Part shown: positions 1 to 7,950 of the stretch, piece after piece
Layout: each line of letters begins with the position of its first letter
How positions within the stretch are numbered: position 1 is the first letter of the stretch
DNA from: Brevibacillus centrosporus
GTDB taxonomy: Bacteria; Bacillota; Bacilli; Brevibacillales; Brevibacillaceae
Direction: 5' to 3'
Length of the DNA: 64,000 bases
Assembly: GCF_003710815.1 (NCBI RefSeq)
Contig: NZ_RHHP01000010.1
Span: 124,001 to 188,000 of the forward strand
Position numbers and translations under genes: made by a program
Notes under the pieces: model-generated
Told to the model about the DNA's origin: nothing
Databases searched by the model: none
What the model saw: only the letters and a program-made list of their open reading frames with translations

Positions 1-2
1 AC

Positions 3-1154
3 AAGAAAATAGTCGCATTTATGGAGACGTATCAGATCGTCGGAGTCTCGGCTGCTGTCGTGAAAGAAAACCAGGTCGTTTGGGCCAATGAATATGGCTG
101 GTCCGATCTGGATAGGGAGATTGCTGTTACGGAGGACACTGTTTTCCGTATTGCATCGATATCCAAGCTGTTTGTCGCCACTTCCTTGATGCAGCAGTAT
201 GAACAGGGCAAGTTTCAACTGGATGACGATATCAGTGATTACTTGGGCTTTTCGTTCCGCAATCCACACTATCCGGATGTTCCCATAACGTTTCGCCAGC
301 TGTTGACACATACAACGAGCTTAAACGAGGATGAGACTGGGGGCGAGCTCTATGTGGTGTTCTCGAAAGCATCTCGCCAATCAGACCCACCGACCATGGA
401 AGATCTGCTCGTTCCAGGCGGCTCCTTGTATGTAGACAGCTTGTGGAGCTCGTTTCAGCCTGGTGATCCACAATGCTTCGCGTATTCCAACCTCGCTTCG
501 ATGATCAATGCGGCATTGGTTGAGAGAATGTCTGGAGAGCGTTTCGATCAGTACTGCCGGGATCATATTCTTCGGCCACTTGGGATGACTGCCTCTGACT
601 TTCATGTGCAGGCTTTAGCCGATATCAATAAGCTCGGTGTCATCTACAGCTTGGAAGAGGGACAGTTTATCGCAGGCGTCGATGATTGCAAAGGGGTGAA
701 GCCGGAGTCGATTGACTGGTCCAATGTTGCACCAGGAACGAACGGCTCTCTCTTTGGACCTCAAGGGGGTCTTCGCACGAATGCGCGAGAGCTTAGCAAA
801 TTTATGATGGCTATTATGCGAGGGGGCAGCCTCAACGGCGCACGCATCCTACAGCCAGAAACGGTGGAGCTGATGCTCTCCACACAATGGGCGCAAGCGG
901 GAGTGGATCAGGGCTTCCAAGCCATCGGATTGCAATTCCATATTACGGATGAATTTATTCCAGCGAAACGGATGTTTGGTCACGGCGGCAGTGCATACGG
1001 GCTGTACTCAGGCCTGTACTTTAGCCGCGAGGAAGACTTTGGCATTATTTTCGTGACAAATGGCTCCCATGCATCGGCTGGCACGCGCGGTTCTTTCAAC
1101 AACGTGGAGGAAGCACTGATTGATACTCTGTACGAAGAAATCGTGAAAGAGTAG
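3..1154 (+). CDS. Serine beta-lactamase-like hydrolase (class C / esterase fold), 5'-truncated by window edge
   Basis: Penicillin-binding-protein/beta-lactamase fold hydrolase (PF00144 type), probably an esterase or peptidase rather than a true beta-lactamase. Counting from the first ATG at 21, the SxxK nucleophile motif is SISK at residues 46-49, the YxN motif is YSN at 155-157, and an HGG near residue 320 is the third-box equivalent. The frame is open through the left edge: codons before the ATG read KKIVAF and continue the usual family N-terminus, so the real start very likely lies outside the window. No signal peptide can be judged. A strong terminator follows, so it ends its transcription unit. 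Substrate unknown. Confidence 0.85.
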   Translation, partial: KKIVAFMETYQIVGVSAAVVKENQVVWANEYGWSDLDREIAVTEDTVFRIASISKLFVATSLMQQYEQGKFQLDDDISDYLGFSFRNPHYPDVPITFRQLLTHTTSLNEDETGGELYVVFSKASRQSDPPTMEDLLVPGGSLYVDSLWSSFQPGDPQCFAYSNLASMINAALVERMSGERFDQYCRDHILRPLGMTASDFHVQALADINKLGVIYSLEEGQFIAGVDDCKGVKPESIDWSNVAPGTNGSLFGPQGGLRTNARELSKFMMAIMRGGSLNGARILQPETVELMLSTQWAQAGVDQGFQAIGLQFHITDEFIPAKRMFGHGGSAYGLYSGLYFSREEDFGIIFVTNGSHASAGTRGSFNNVEEALIDTLYEEIVKE

Positions 1155-1163
1155 TTCTTGAGA

Positions 1164-1220
1164 AGCACCCCTGAAAGCTGGCAGCGGATTTCCCGTTGTG
1201 CTTTCAGGGGTGTTTTTGTG
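1164..1220 (+). terminator. Rho-independent terminator
   Basis: A 13-bp perfect stem, CACCCCTGAAAGC (1166-1178) with GCTTTCAGGGGTG (1200-1212), is followed by a T-rich run. It closes the serine hydrolase gene. Confidence 0.85.
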
Positions 1221-1238
1221 GTCAATTTGACTGTTTAC

Positions 1239-1463
1239 TCATGCACAAGTGCTGCGCGCAATGTCGTAATACCATGCTCCAAGTAACCCTTCGCCTTCCG
1301 CCTGGTACTCCTCGTAGCGCAGTGTGATGGTTTTGCCTGGCTCCCATCGCTTTGAACTGGAAGAAAACCAGAAATTCCCGATTTTTGAAGGGTCGACAAA
1401 TGCTTCAAACACGTCGTGGGCCGACCGCGCTATTTTGATTTTCGTCTGGTTCTTCATCCGCAT
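1239..1463 (-). pseudogene. Truncated SRPBCC/AHSA1-type protein
   Basis: A 74-residue reading frame whose first 50 residues look like the N-terminus of an SRPBCC (Bet v1-like, AHSA1) domain: MKNQTKIKIARSAHDVFEAF, then a DPSKIGNFWF segment and WEPGKTITLRYEEY. Family members are usually 130-160 residues; here the second half of the fold and the C-terminal helix are missing and the frame ends in an unrelated-looking tail. The second Met (MKNQ) is the more family-like start. It is probably a remnant left by a 3' deletion; a short functional protein cannot be excluded. Confidence 0.5.
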
Positions 1464-1535
1464 TCACCTCTGTCAAAGAATACCATTAAGTATATAGGAG
1501 AATAGTAGGAATTGCGAATAAAAGCCGGATGAAGT

Positions 1536-1565
1536 GTATGTTCACTCACCAATTGAAACATAATG
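1536..1565 (+). promoter_or_regulatory. Candidate forespore (sigma-G/F type) promoter of the ger operon
   Basis: GTATG (1536-1540) fits the GHATR -35 of forespore promoters, and CATAATG (1559-1565) approximates the CATNNTA -10, with an 18-base spacer. It lies 36 bases before the small membrane gene that opens the germination receptor cluster, which is where a sigma-G promoter is expected. The call rests on pattern only. Confidence 0.45.
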
Positions 1566-1600
1566 AGTAGGAACAAATTTCCACGGGCTGGTGGTGCATC

Positions 1601-1831
1601 ATGATTACGATTTCCGTGCTCGTTATTAGCGTGTCGATGATTTTCATGATTACGATGATCGATATCTGTTTGTACGGTAGATCCGTATGGGACACGCTCG
1701 TTTATATTTTCGATATAGACTTTGGCACCAAAGAGTATTACGTGATCTTTGGTTATCTCGTCAGCTTCGTGTTCACCGTTCGTACGGATTTGTCTCGTAG
1801 GAAGGAGCAGCGCTCAGAGCAGAGCTCGTGA
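1601..1831 (+). CDS. Small membrane protein of unknown function heading the ger operon
   Basis: A 76-residue protein with one strong N-terminal membrane segment (about residues 3-24), a second hydrophobic stretch (about 47-60) and a basic C-terminal tail (RTDLSRRKEQR). I recognise no family. It lies 30 bases upstream of the germination permease and reads the same way, after a candidate forespore promoter, so it is probably co-transcribed with the receptor genes; an accessory role there is inference. The ribosome binding site is weak. Confidence 0.5.
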   Translation: MITISVLVISVSMIFMITMIDICLYGRSVWDTLVYIFDIDFGTKEYYVIFGYLVSFVFTVRTDLSRRKEQRSEQSS

Positions 1832-1861
1832 TCTACCATCTTGTGGTTTGGAGAAGGGTAT

Positions 1862-3010
1862 ATGCGTACAGACTTTGTTGAAAAAATATCGCTCAGCCAG
1901 TTTTTCTTAATGATTGTTATCTTTCAATTAGGAACAGCCATCGTCATTGGGCTCGGACAGTCAGCCAAGCAGGATGCATGGATTTCTGTTGGCATCGCGA
2001 CGATTTATGGAGTGCTCTTGATCTTTGCCTACTGCTTCATGCTTTCCCTTCTTCCGGGCAAAGGCTTTTATGAATTGTTGAAGATAGCCTATGGAAGCCT
2101 GCTGTCACGGATTCTTTCTTATTTTTATGTGCTTTATTTTCTTTACATCGCTGCTAGGGTCACTCGAGATTTTTGCGAGCTCCTTACGACTGCGATCTAT
2201 CCCAAAACGCCGATTGAGATTATTTCACTTTCTCTTGCTCTTATGTGCTGTTATTTTCTATATCAAGGGATAGAGGTTATCGGCAGGTCAACAGAGATCT
2301 TGTTTCCGTATTCTGCTGCATTTTTAATTCTATTGGTGATCTTCCTCTTTATTAATCGTTCTTTTCATAGCGAAAATCTTCGGCCTGTGCTGGAGTTTGG
2401 TTGGGGGCCCGTTTTTCAAGCCGTTTTTCCGTCGATGCTCGGGTTTCCTTTTGGAGAAATCGTCGCTTTGACCACGGTTATGGTTGCGGTCACTAGACAA
2501 GATTACTTAACAAAGGTAGGTATATCAGCCGTAGCAGCTGCGGGAACGATCCTGATGATTTTCACGATGATTAATGTGAGTGTTTTGGGGGTGGATATGA
2601 TCGATCGAGTTGAGTTTCCACTCTTAAGTACCATCCGCGACATTTCCATTGCGAAATTTATCGAAAGGCTGGATGCCCTGGTCGTGTTCGTGATGATGCT
2701 GGGAATCTGGCTCAAGGTGTGCGTCTTTTTGTTCGCAGCTTTAAAAGGGATGGAATCTATAACCCTGATTCCTTATCGGAACTTTGTCTTCCCGATTGGG
2801 TTGCTCGTTTCTTCCATATCTGTGTTTATTGCGGCCAACTTTGCCGAGCACATTGAGGAGGGATTAGTTGCAGTCCCGCTTTATCTTCATATCCCATTTC
2901 AGATCGGCATCCCTTTAGTAACAACGGTGATACTCCTCATAAAGGTGAGAAGAAGAAAAGGGGAAAAAAAGCATGAGGGACTTGACAACGTGGTTCAAAG
3001 CGAAAATTAG
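1862..3010 (+). CDS. Spore germination receptor B subunit (GerAB/GerKB-type permease)
   Basis: Integral membrane subunit of a nutrient germinant receptor (APC superfamily, PF03845), expected in the spore inner membrane, where B subunits bind germinant. The 382 residues are almost entirely hydrophobic with about ten membrane segments and start MRTDFVEKISLSQFFLMI, typical of the family. The ATG at 1862 is preferred over an upstream TTG at 1841 because GGAGAAGGG lies just before it. The 3' end overlaps the A-subunit gene by 38 bases, implying translational coupling. Germinant specificity cannot be read from sequence. Confidence 0.9.
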   Translation: MRTDFVEKISLSQFFLMIVIFQLGTAIVIGLGQSAKQDAWISVGIATIYGVLLIFAYCFMLSLLPGKGFYELLKIAYGSLLSRILSYFYVLYFLYIAARVTRDFCELLTTAIYPKTPIEIISLSLALMCCYFLYQGIEVIGRSTEILFPYSAAFLILLVIFLFINRSFHSENLRPVLEFGWGPVFQAVFPSMLGFPFGEIVALTTVMVAVTRQDYLTKVGISAVAAAGTILMIFTMINVSVLGVDMIDRVEFPLLSTIRDISIAKFIERLDALVVFVMMLGIWLKVCVFLFAALKGMESITLIPYRNFVFPIGLLVSSISVFIAANFAEHIEEGLVAVPLYLHIPFQIGIPLVTTVILLIKVRRRKGEKKHEGLDNVVQSEN

Positions 3011-4568
3011 GCAAAAGCAGATCAGAGAGGAACGGATTTACAGCTATCATTCTTCTACCGAAGGGGACAAGCACATCCATTCAGAAGTGGAAATAAACAA
3101 GCAAGAGATTCGCAGCATATTTGGAAATACGGCGGATTTACATACCATCGGAATCAGAGTACAGGGGCGCGAGGGTATGCTCAGCTATTTGTCATCCACC
3201 ATCGATCTGCAGATGGTCAATCAGATATTTATGGAACCGCTGTCGGATCTCGATGGAACAGAATCTGAAATCGATAATGACGAAGAGCTGGAACGTTACA
3301 TGCAAACTTCTTTCTCTGGCAAAAAGTACGTGATGGCGAGTACGTTAAATCAGCTCACGTGGTTGATCCTGTCTGGTTATGTCGTTGTTTGCTTGGATGG
3401 CATGACGAGGGCAGTTGCCTTGTATTGTCCCCAAAAAAGCCAAAGAGCCATAGAAGAACCTACTACCCAAACGGTAATTAAAGGACCGAAGGAAGGATTT
3501 ACGGAATCAGCGGAGCAATCCATCACGTTGATCCGCAAACGGATTAAAAATCCAAAGCTGCGTTTTGAACCATTTCAGTTGGGGACGGAAACCCATACTT
3601 CGATTTATCTGGCTTACATAGAAGGCATTATCAATCCAGCGATCCTTCAGGAAGTTCGCAAACGCATTCAATCTATTCATACGAACGCAGTCTTTGATTC
3701 GGGAATGATTGAGGAGTTTATTACGGATAAAACAATGACTCCTTTTCCATTGGTTTTTAATACAGAGCGTCCAGATACTACCGCAGCCAATCTCATCTCC
3801 GGAAAAGCGATGATCATTGTAGACGGCTCTCCGTTCGTACTATCTATGCCAGCGACCTTAAACGATTTCTTTCAAATCTCGGAGGATTACTATCAGCCAT
3901 TTATGATGGCGACCTTTATCCGTTTCATTCGCTATATTGCCTTTCTCATCGCACTGATCATGCCGGCTGCTTATGTAGCCATCATTACGTATCACCACGA
4001 ATTATTACCGACGCCTCTCATGATCAGTATTATGGCTCAAAGGGAAAGCATTCCGTTCCCAGCCGTCGTCGAAGTTCTGATCATGGAGTTCACTTTTGAA
4101 ATCCTTCGTGAAGCAGGGATTCGCATGCCTCGCGCCGTCGGGATGACTGTATCGGTCGTAGGTGGGTTAGTAATCGGACAAGCAGCTGTAGAAGCGGGGA
4201 TTATTTCCAGTATTATGGTTATCATCGTCGCGCTTACGGCCATTGCCAGCTTTGTAAGTCCCGTTTACAGCTTTTCCATGGCGGCGCGGCTGCTTCGGTT
4301 TGGGTTGGTCATTTTGGCGGCTTCGCTGGGACTCTATGGTGTCATGTTGGGGTTGTTTTTCATGGTCGGACACTTAAACAGCTTGCGTTCTTTCGGCATC
4401 CCGTATCTTTCGCCGATGGCACCGTTTATTTTGGAGGATCAAAAAGATGTCATCCTGCGTCTTCCGGTATTCTCGATGAAAAAAAGACCCACCTCGAACC
4501 AGCCTGCTGATGTCATCAAGCAGCCGAATGCCCATTCGCCCACACCTCCGCAGAAAGAAGGGACATAA
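2973..4568 (+). CDS. Spore germination receptor A subunit (GerAA family)
   Basis: GerAA/GerKA-type subunit (PF03323), which oligomerises to form the membrane channel of germinant receptors. The 531 residues have a hydrophilic N-terminal domain to about residue 300, four or five membrane segments between about 300 and 475, and a proline-rich cytoplasmic tail. Family hallmarks seen include the segment around PFPLVFNTERPD and ESIPFPAVVEVLIMEFTFEI. The start overlaps the B gene, and the stop TAA overlaps the ATG of the C gene (TAATG). The gene order here is B-A-C, unlike the A-B-C order of Bacillus subtilis gerA. Confidence 0.93.
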   Translation: MRDLTTWFKAKIRQKQIREERIYSYHSSTEGDKHIHSEVEINKQEIRSIFGNTADLHTIGIRVQGREGMLSYLSSTIDLQMVNQIFMEPLSDLDGTESEIDNDEELERYMQTSFSGKKYVMASTLNQLTWLILSGYVVVCLDGMTRAVALYCPQKSQRAIEEPTTQTVIKGPKEGFTESAEQSITLIRKRIKNPKLRFEPFQLGTETHTSIYLAYIEGIINPAILQEVRKRIQSIHTNAVFDSGMIEEFITDKTMTPFPLVFNTERPDTTAANLISGKAMIIVDGSPFVLSMPATLNDFFQISEDYYQPFMMATFIRFIRYIAFLIALIMPAAYVAIITYHHELLPTPLMISIMAQRESIPFPAVVEVLIMEFTFEILREAGIRMPRAVGMTVSVVGGLVIGQAAVEAGIISSIMVIIVALTAIASFVSPVYSFSMAARLLRFGLVILAASLGLYGVMLGLFFMVGHLNSLRSFGIPYLSPMAPFILEDQKDVILRLPVFSMKKRPTSNQPADVIKQPNAHSPTPPQKEGT

Positions 4569-5776
4569 TGGGGTATACACGAGTCATAAAATTGCTTCTT
4601 TTGTGCTGTGTATTCACATTCATGACGACGGGTTGCTGGGACCGCAAAGAGTTAAACGAGATTTCCTTGATCTCCGGAATTGCCATAGACAAGGGTGAGA
4701 ATAAGAAGTACAAGCTGAGTGCGGAAACGGTCAATATCACGGAGCTGTCCCCCAAGACAAAGGGCGGAGAGACGCCGTCCGTCGTGTACACGCAGGAAGG
4801 GGATACCATTTCCGAGCTTGTGCAAAAGATGAATACAGGCCTCTCGAGAAAACTGATCCTATCGCATATGAGCGTAGTGGTCATTTCGGAGGAGATTGCC
4901 AAATCGAGCTTAATGGAATTTCTTGATTATATGGATCGCTATCGGGAGGTACGCAACGATTTTAACCTGGTAGTAGCCAAGGGGGTGAAAGCAGAAGAAA
5001 TACTAACGGTTCTCTATCCGTTCCAAAAAATCTCCACGCTTAAGCTCAAGGTCCAGCTAAACACTCTGCAGGATGAGTGGGGCGGCGATCCCGATGTGCG
5101 TCTCAAGGATTTTATTCAGGCATTGGTATCGAAAGGGAGGAGCCCTGTAGCGGTGGCATTGACTGTTTCCGGTACCAAGCACATTCAAAATTCGACAGAT
5201 ATCATGAAGCATCCGATCCCACCTTCCTTGATCACTGTACCCGGTATGGCTGTCTTTGATAAAGAAAAATTGGTGGGTTATCTGCCGCTTGAAGGTGTGC
5301 GTGTTTATCTCTGGACGCAAAACAAATTGCGGCATACTTCGTTGTCGGTTCCCTGCTCCAAGGATAAATACATCAATGTCTTCGTCTACAATTCATCTAC
5401 AAATGTAAAAGCCCGCGGCAAAAATGACGTTCCGCATATTCAACTGAACATCAAAGTGGAGACGATCCTGGATGGTACTCAATGTGGTGCAGACTTGTCC
5501 AAGCATTCTTCTTATGTGGATTATGAGAGGAAGGCGGCAGATTTTATCCGAGCGGAGGTGCTCGCAACGATCAAGAAAGTGCAAAAGGATTTTGGTACTG
5601 ACATTTTTGGTTTTGGAGATCACATGCATCTTCAGGATCCGGCTTACTTCCACAAAGTTTCGGACAGATGGCAGGAGGCGTTCAAAAAAGCAAACATCGA
5701 GGTCAAGGTAGATGCCAGGATCAGGAGATCGGGATTGGACACGAAGAGTTTTCTGCAGCAGCTCCCCCCTCGGTAA
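4568..5776 (+). CDS. Spore germination receptor C subunit (GerAC-family lipoprotein)
   Basis: Ger(x)C lipoprotein of the germinant receptor, anchored on the outer face of the spore inner membrane. The 402 residues begin with a lipoprotein signal (hydrophobic LLLLCCVFTFM, lipobox TTGC at about residues 20-23), followed by the family signature CWDRKELNEISLISGIAIDK. It is the last gene of the ger cluster, its ATG shares a base with the preceding stop, and a strong terminator follows. With the A and B subunits it makes a complete tricistronic receptor. Confidence 0.93.
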   Translation: MGYTRVIKLLLLCCVFTFMTTGCWDRKELNEISLISGIAIDKGENKKYKLSAETVNITELSPKTKGGETPSVVYTQEGDTISELVQKMNTGLSRKLILSHMSVVVISEEIAKSSLMEFLDYMDRYREVRNDFNLVVAKGVKAEEILTVLYPFQKISTLKLKVQLNTLQDEWGGDPDVRLKDFIQALVSKGRSPVAVALTVSGTKHIQNSTDIMKHPIPPSLITVPGMAVFDKEKLVGYLPLEGVRVYLWTQNKLRHTSLSVPCSKDKYINVFVYNSSTNVKARGKNDVPHIQLNIKVETILDGTQCGADLSKHSSYVDYERKAADFIRAEVLATIKKVQKDFGTDIFGFGDHMHLQDPAYFHKVSDRWQEAFKKANIEVKVDARIRRSGLDTKSFLQQLPPR

Positions 5777-5804
5777 TTACGCGCAGACGACATTCCTTTT
5801 CGAG

Positions 5805-5845
5805 CACCCCCACACGAGCAAACTGCTTGTCTGGGGGTGTTTTGG
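5805..5845 (+). terminator. Rho-independent terminator of the ger operon
   Basis: A long stem of CACCCCCA plus CACGAGCA (5805-5820) pairs, with one mismatch and a G-U pair, with the arm ending TGGGGGTG (5824-5839). A TTTT run follows. Confidence 0.8.
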
Positions 5846-5957
5846 TTTGGGACGGAACTACCTTTCACGAGGCAGCAAATGCGTGGAAAACAGCGCAATG
5901 ATTGAAGGATCCAAGAAAAGCGAATATGATAACAGGTAGGATAGGAGGTGCGGTCGT

Positions 5958-7142
5958 GTGACTACACAGAAAAGAAACGATCCATTTATCCGCAATGAAA
6001 AGGAAGCGCACTTGGTGAAGACAGCTGCGGAGTTGGCCGAGCGTTTTGCCGCAAGGGCGCCTCTGCATGATCGCGAAGGAAGCTTTCCTTTTGAAAATAT
6101 CCAGGATCTAAAGGACTCGGGCTATGTGAAATTAACCGTTCCTCGCGAGTATGGAGGAGAAGAAATTTCGCTCTATGAAATGCTCTTGATGCAAGAACAA
6201 CTTGGGCGGGGGGATGGCTCTACAGCGCTTTCGATCGGCTGGCACATGGGTTTGATGCTCCACTACCGGACGACTCGTTCCTGGCCAGAGGAGCTGTTCC
6301 GATCGTTTTGCCGAGAAGTGGTAGAAAAAGGCACGCTCCTGAACCATTTTTCGACAGAGCGATCGTCTGGCAGCCCCAGCAGAGGCGGAACACCGCAGAC
6401 GACAGCCGTGAAGACAGAGGGAGGCTGGTTACTCTCCGGGAGAAAAACCTTTAGCACACTAAGTCCTGTGCTGGATACATTTTTGGTCTCGGCCAGCATA
6501 GTGGAACGAAATGAAATAGGGAGCTTCTTGGTACGCTCCTCCGACCGGATTCACATCGATGAGACGTGGGATACGCTGGGGATGCGCTCTACAGGAAGTC
6601 ATGACGTGGTATTGGATCAGGCATTTGTCCCGGATGAGGCGCTCATCAGCTCCTATCCGGTTGGGCAGAAGCCACAGGCACCGAGTGATGCCAGCGCGTG
6701 GCTATTGCATATTCCTGCGTGCTATTTAGGCATTGCCCACGCTGCGCGGGATTTTGCTGTTTCTTTTGCCAAAAGCTATCATCCTGCGAGCCTGCCCACG
6801 CCGATCGCTGACTTGCCTACTGTCCAACAGCAAATTGGGCTTTTGGAGTCGGAGCTGCTAGTCGCACGTCACCTCATGTATGCAATCGCGGATCGTTGGG
6901 ACAAAGACCCATCGGGCAGGCTTCAGCTGATTCCAGAGCTGGGGCTGGTGAAATACGTCGCAACGAATCATGCTATTTCCATCGTAGATAAGGCGATGCG
7001 GGTTGTGGGTGGGGCGAGCTTGTCCCGTTCCTTGCCTTTGGAGCGGATGTATCGTGACGTTCGGGCAGGGCTGCACAATCCACCCATGGACGAAAACGTG
7101 ATACGCAACTTGGCGATGCGGGCGCTAGCGGAGATGGACTAG
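5958..7142 (+). CDS. Acyl-CoA dehydrogenase family flavoenzyme
   Basis: FAD-dependent acyl-CoA dehydrogenase-type protein of 394 residues, the usual family length. The N-terminal helical domain (about 15-120), middle beta domain (about 125-230, with MRSTGSHDV) and C-terminal helical domain (about 240-390) are all recognisable; the end VVGGASLSRSLPLERMYRDV and a MDENVIRNLAM segment match Bacillus enzymes of the YdbM type. Start is GTG at 5958 with AGGAGGTG seven bases upstream. It stands alone between terminators, so the substrate cannot be inferred from context. Desulfurisation-type monooxygenases share this fold and are an alternative. Confidence 0.85.
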   Translation: MTTQKRNDPFIRNEKEAHLVKTAAELAERFAARAPLHDREGSFPFENIQDLKDSGYVKLTVPREYGGEEISLYEMLLMQEQLGRGDGSTALSIGWHMGLMLHYRTTRSWPEELFRSFCREVVEKGTLLNHFSTERSSGSPSRGGTPQTTAVKTEGGWLLSGRKTFSTLSPVLDTFLVSASIVERNEIGSFLVRSSDRIHIDETWDTLGMRSTGSHDVVLDQAFVPDEALISSYPVGQKPQAPSDASAWLLHIPACYLGIAHAARDFAVSFAKSYHPASLPTPIADLPTVQQQIGLLESELLVARHLMYAIADRWDKDPSGRLQLIPELGLVKYVATNHAISIVDKAMRVVGGASLSRSLPLERMYRDVRAGLHNPPMDENVIRNLAMRALAEMD

Positions 7143-7186
7143 ACAGGGCCTGACTGGCTTGCAGGAAAATAAACAATCTATCCCCA

Positions 7187-7228
7187 TACAAAACCCCCCG
7201 ATAATGCTGGTTGTTATCGGGGGTATTG
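7187..7228. terminator. Bidirectional terminator between convergent genes
   Basis: CCCCCGATAA (7195-7204) pairs with TTATCGGGGG (7214-7223), with flanking ATACAA/TTGTAT extending the symmetry. It separates the acyl-CoA dehydrogenase from the convergent minus-strand gene. Confidence 0.8.
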
Positions 7229-7241
7229 TATGGGTGTTTTC

Positions 7242-7574
7242 CTATGTATTTCTCGCTTCAAATTCGTAATCTCTCTCGACCTTGCAGACTCTTGTTTTAT
7301 AGTGCTGATACCACTCCGACCTTCCTTTCCTTTGAGCGACGAGATGTCTTTCGTTCTGCTTCCAATTTTGAATGGCTTCAAGTGATTCCCAATAAGACAC
7401 GGTGATCCCGAGACCTTCTCGGGCACTTTCCACACCCAGAAAACCAGGTTGACAGGATGCTAGCTCTACCATTTCATCCGCCATGTCCCCATATCCATTG
7501 TCTCCATCCGTACGTTCCGAAGTGAAAATGACGGCATAGTACGGTGGCTGTGGTGTTTTTGCAATTCCGCTCAT
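7242..7574 (-). CDS. Antibiotic-biosynthesis-monooxygenase (ABM/YqjZ-like) domain protein
   Basis: A 110-residue dimeric ferredoxin-like fold protein of the ABM/YqjZ type. Visible features are YYAVIFTSERTDGD, a middle MVELASCQPGFLGVESAR and the helix before SYWESLEAIQNWKQ, all typical. The frame is open to 7631, but the ATG at 7574 (MSGIAKTP) has GGGAGGG six bases upstream and fits family length, so it is preferred. Related proteins are small oxidoreductases or stress-related proteins; the exact role is unknown. It lies just ahead of, and divergent from, the M19 dipeptidase unit. Confidence 0.8.
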   Translation of the reverse strand: MSGIAKTPQPPYYAVIFTSERTDGDNGYGDMADEMVELASCQPGFLGVESAREGLGITVSYWESLEAIQNWKQNERHLVAQRKGRSEWYQHYKTRVCKVERDYEFEARNT

Positions 7575-7729
7575 CGATATCCCTCCCAATCTTTCTGCCT
7601 CGGTGTAAGGCATTGTCACAGATGCTGGCAAGAGCTATCTTTTCGACGTGGGCTTTGCGCATTCCTTTCTTTAGATCGCTAAGGCAAAGAAAAGAAAGGC
7701 TTGGACTTAGGCTTACTCAAAATGAGTTC

Positions 7730-7753
7730 TCTTAGGTTGCTCTATTAGGGTGA
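7730..7753. promoter_or_regulatory. Putative activator-binding element upstream of sigma-54 promoter P1
   Basis: Two direct copies of the core, TCTTAGGTTG (7730-7739) and TTAGGGTGA (7745-7753), lie about 95-120 bases before the -24 box. The same core recurs upstream of the other three sigma-54 promoters in the window. Confidence 0.55.
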
Positions 7754-7847
7754 AGTTGGTTTCAAACATCGTTAGCTTTTCTGTATAGCAGCGAAGACAG
7801 CCCAGGAAAAACGCTGATAAGTCTTGCCTTTTTCCTTATGCTCCCAC

Positions 7848-7865
7848 TTGGCATCGAAAATGCAT
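7848..7865 (+). promoter_or_regulatory. Sigma-54 promoter P1 (M19 dipeptidase)
   Basis: TTGGCATCGAAAATGCAT has GG at 7850-7851 and GC at 7862-7863, exactly 12 bases apart as sigma-54 requires. The -24 element TTGGCA matches; the -12 element ATGCA differs from TTGCA at one base. It sits 86 bases before the gene start. Confidence 0.72.
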
Positions 7866-7950
7866 CTTGTTCACTATGAATAGCCAATGGCTCGTGCGAT
7901 GACAGAGAGCCTCCTATCCATCGTATGAAGAACAGAAAGGTGTGATTTCT

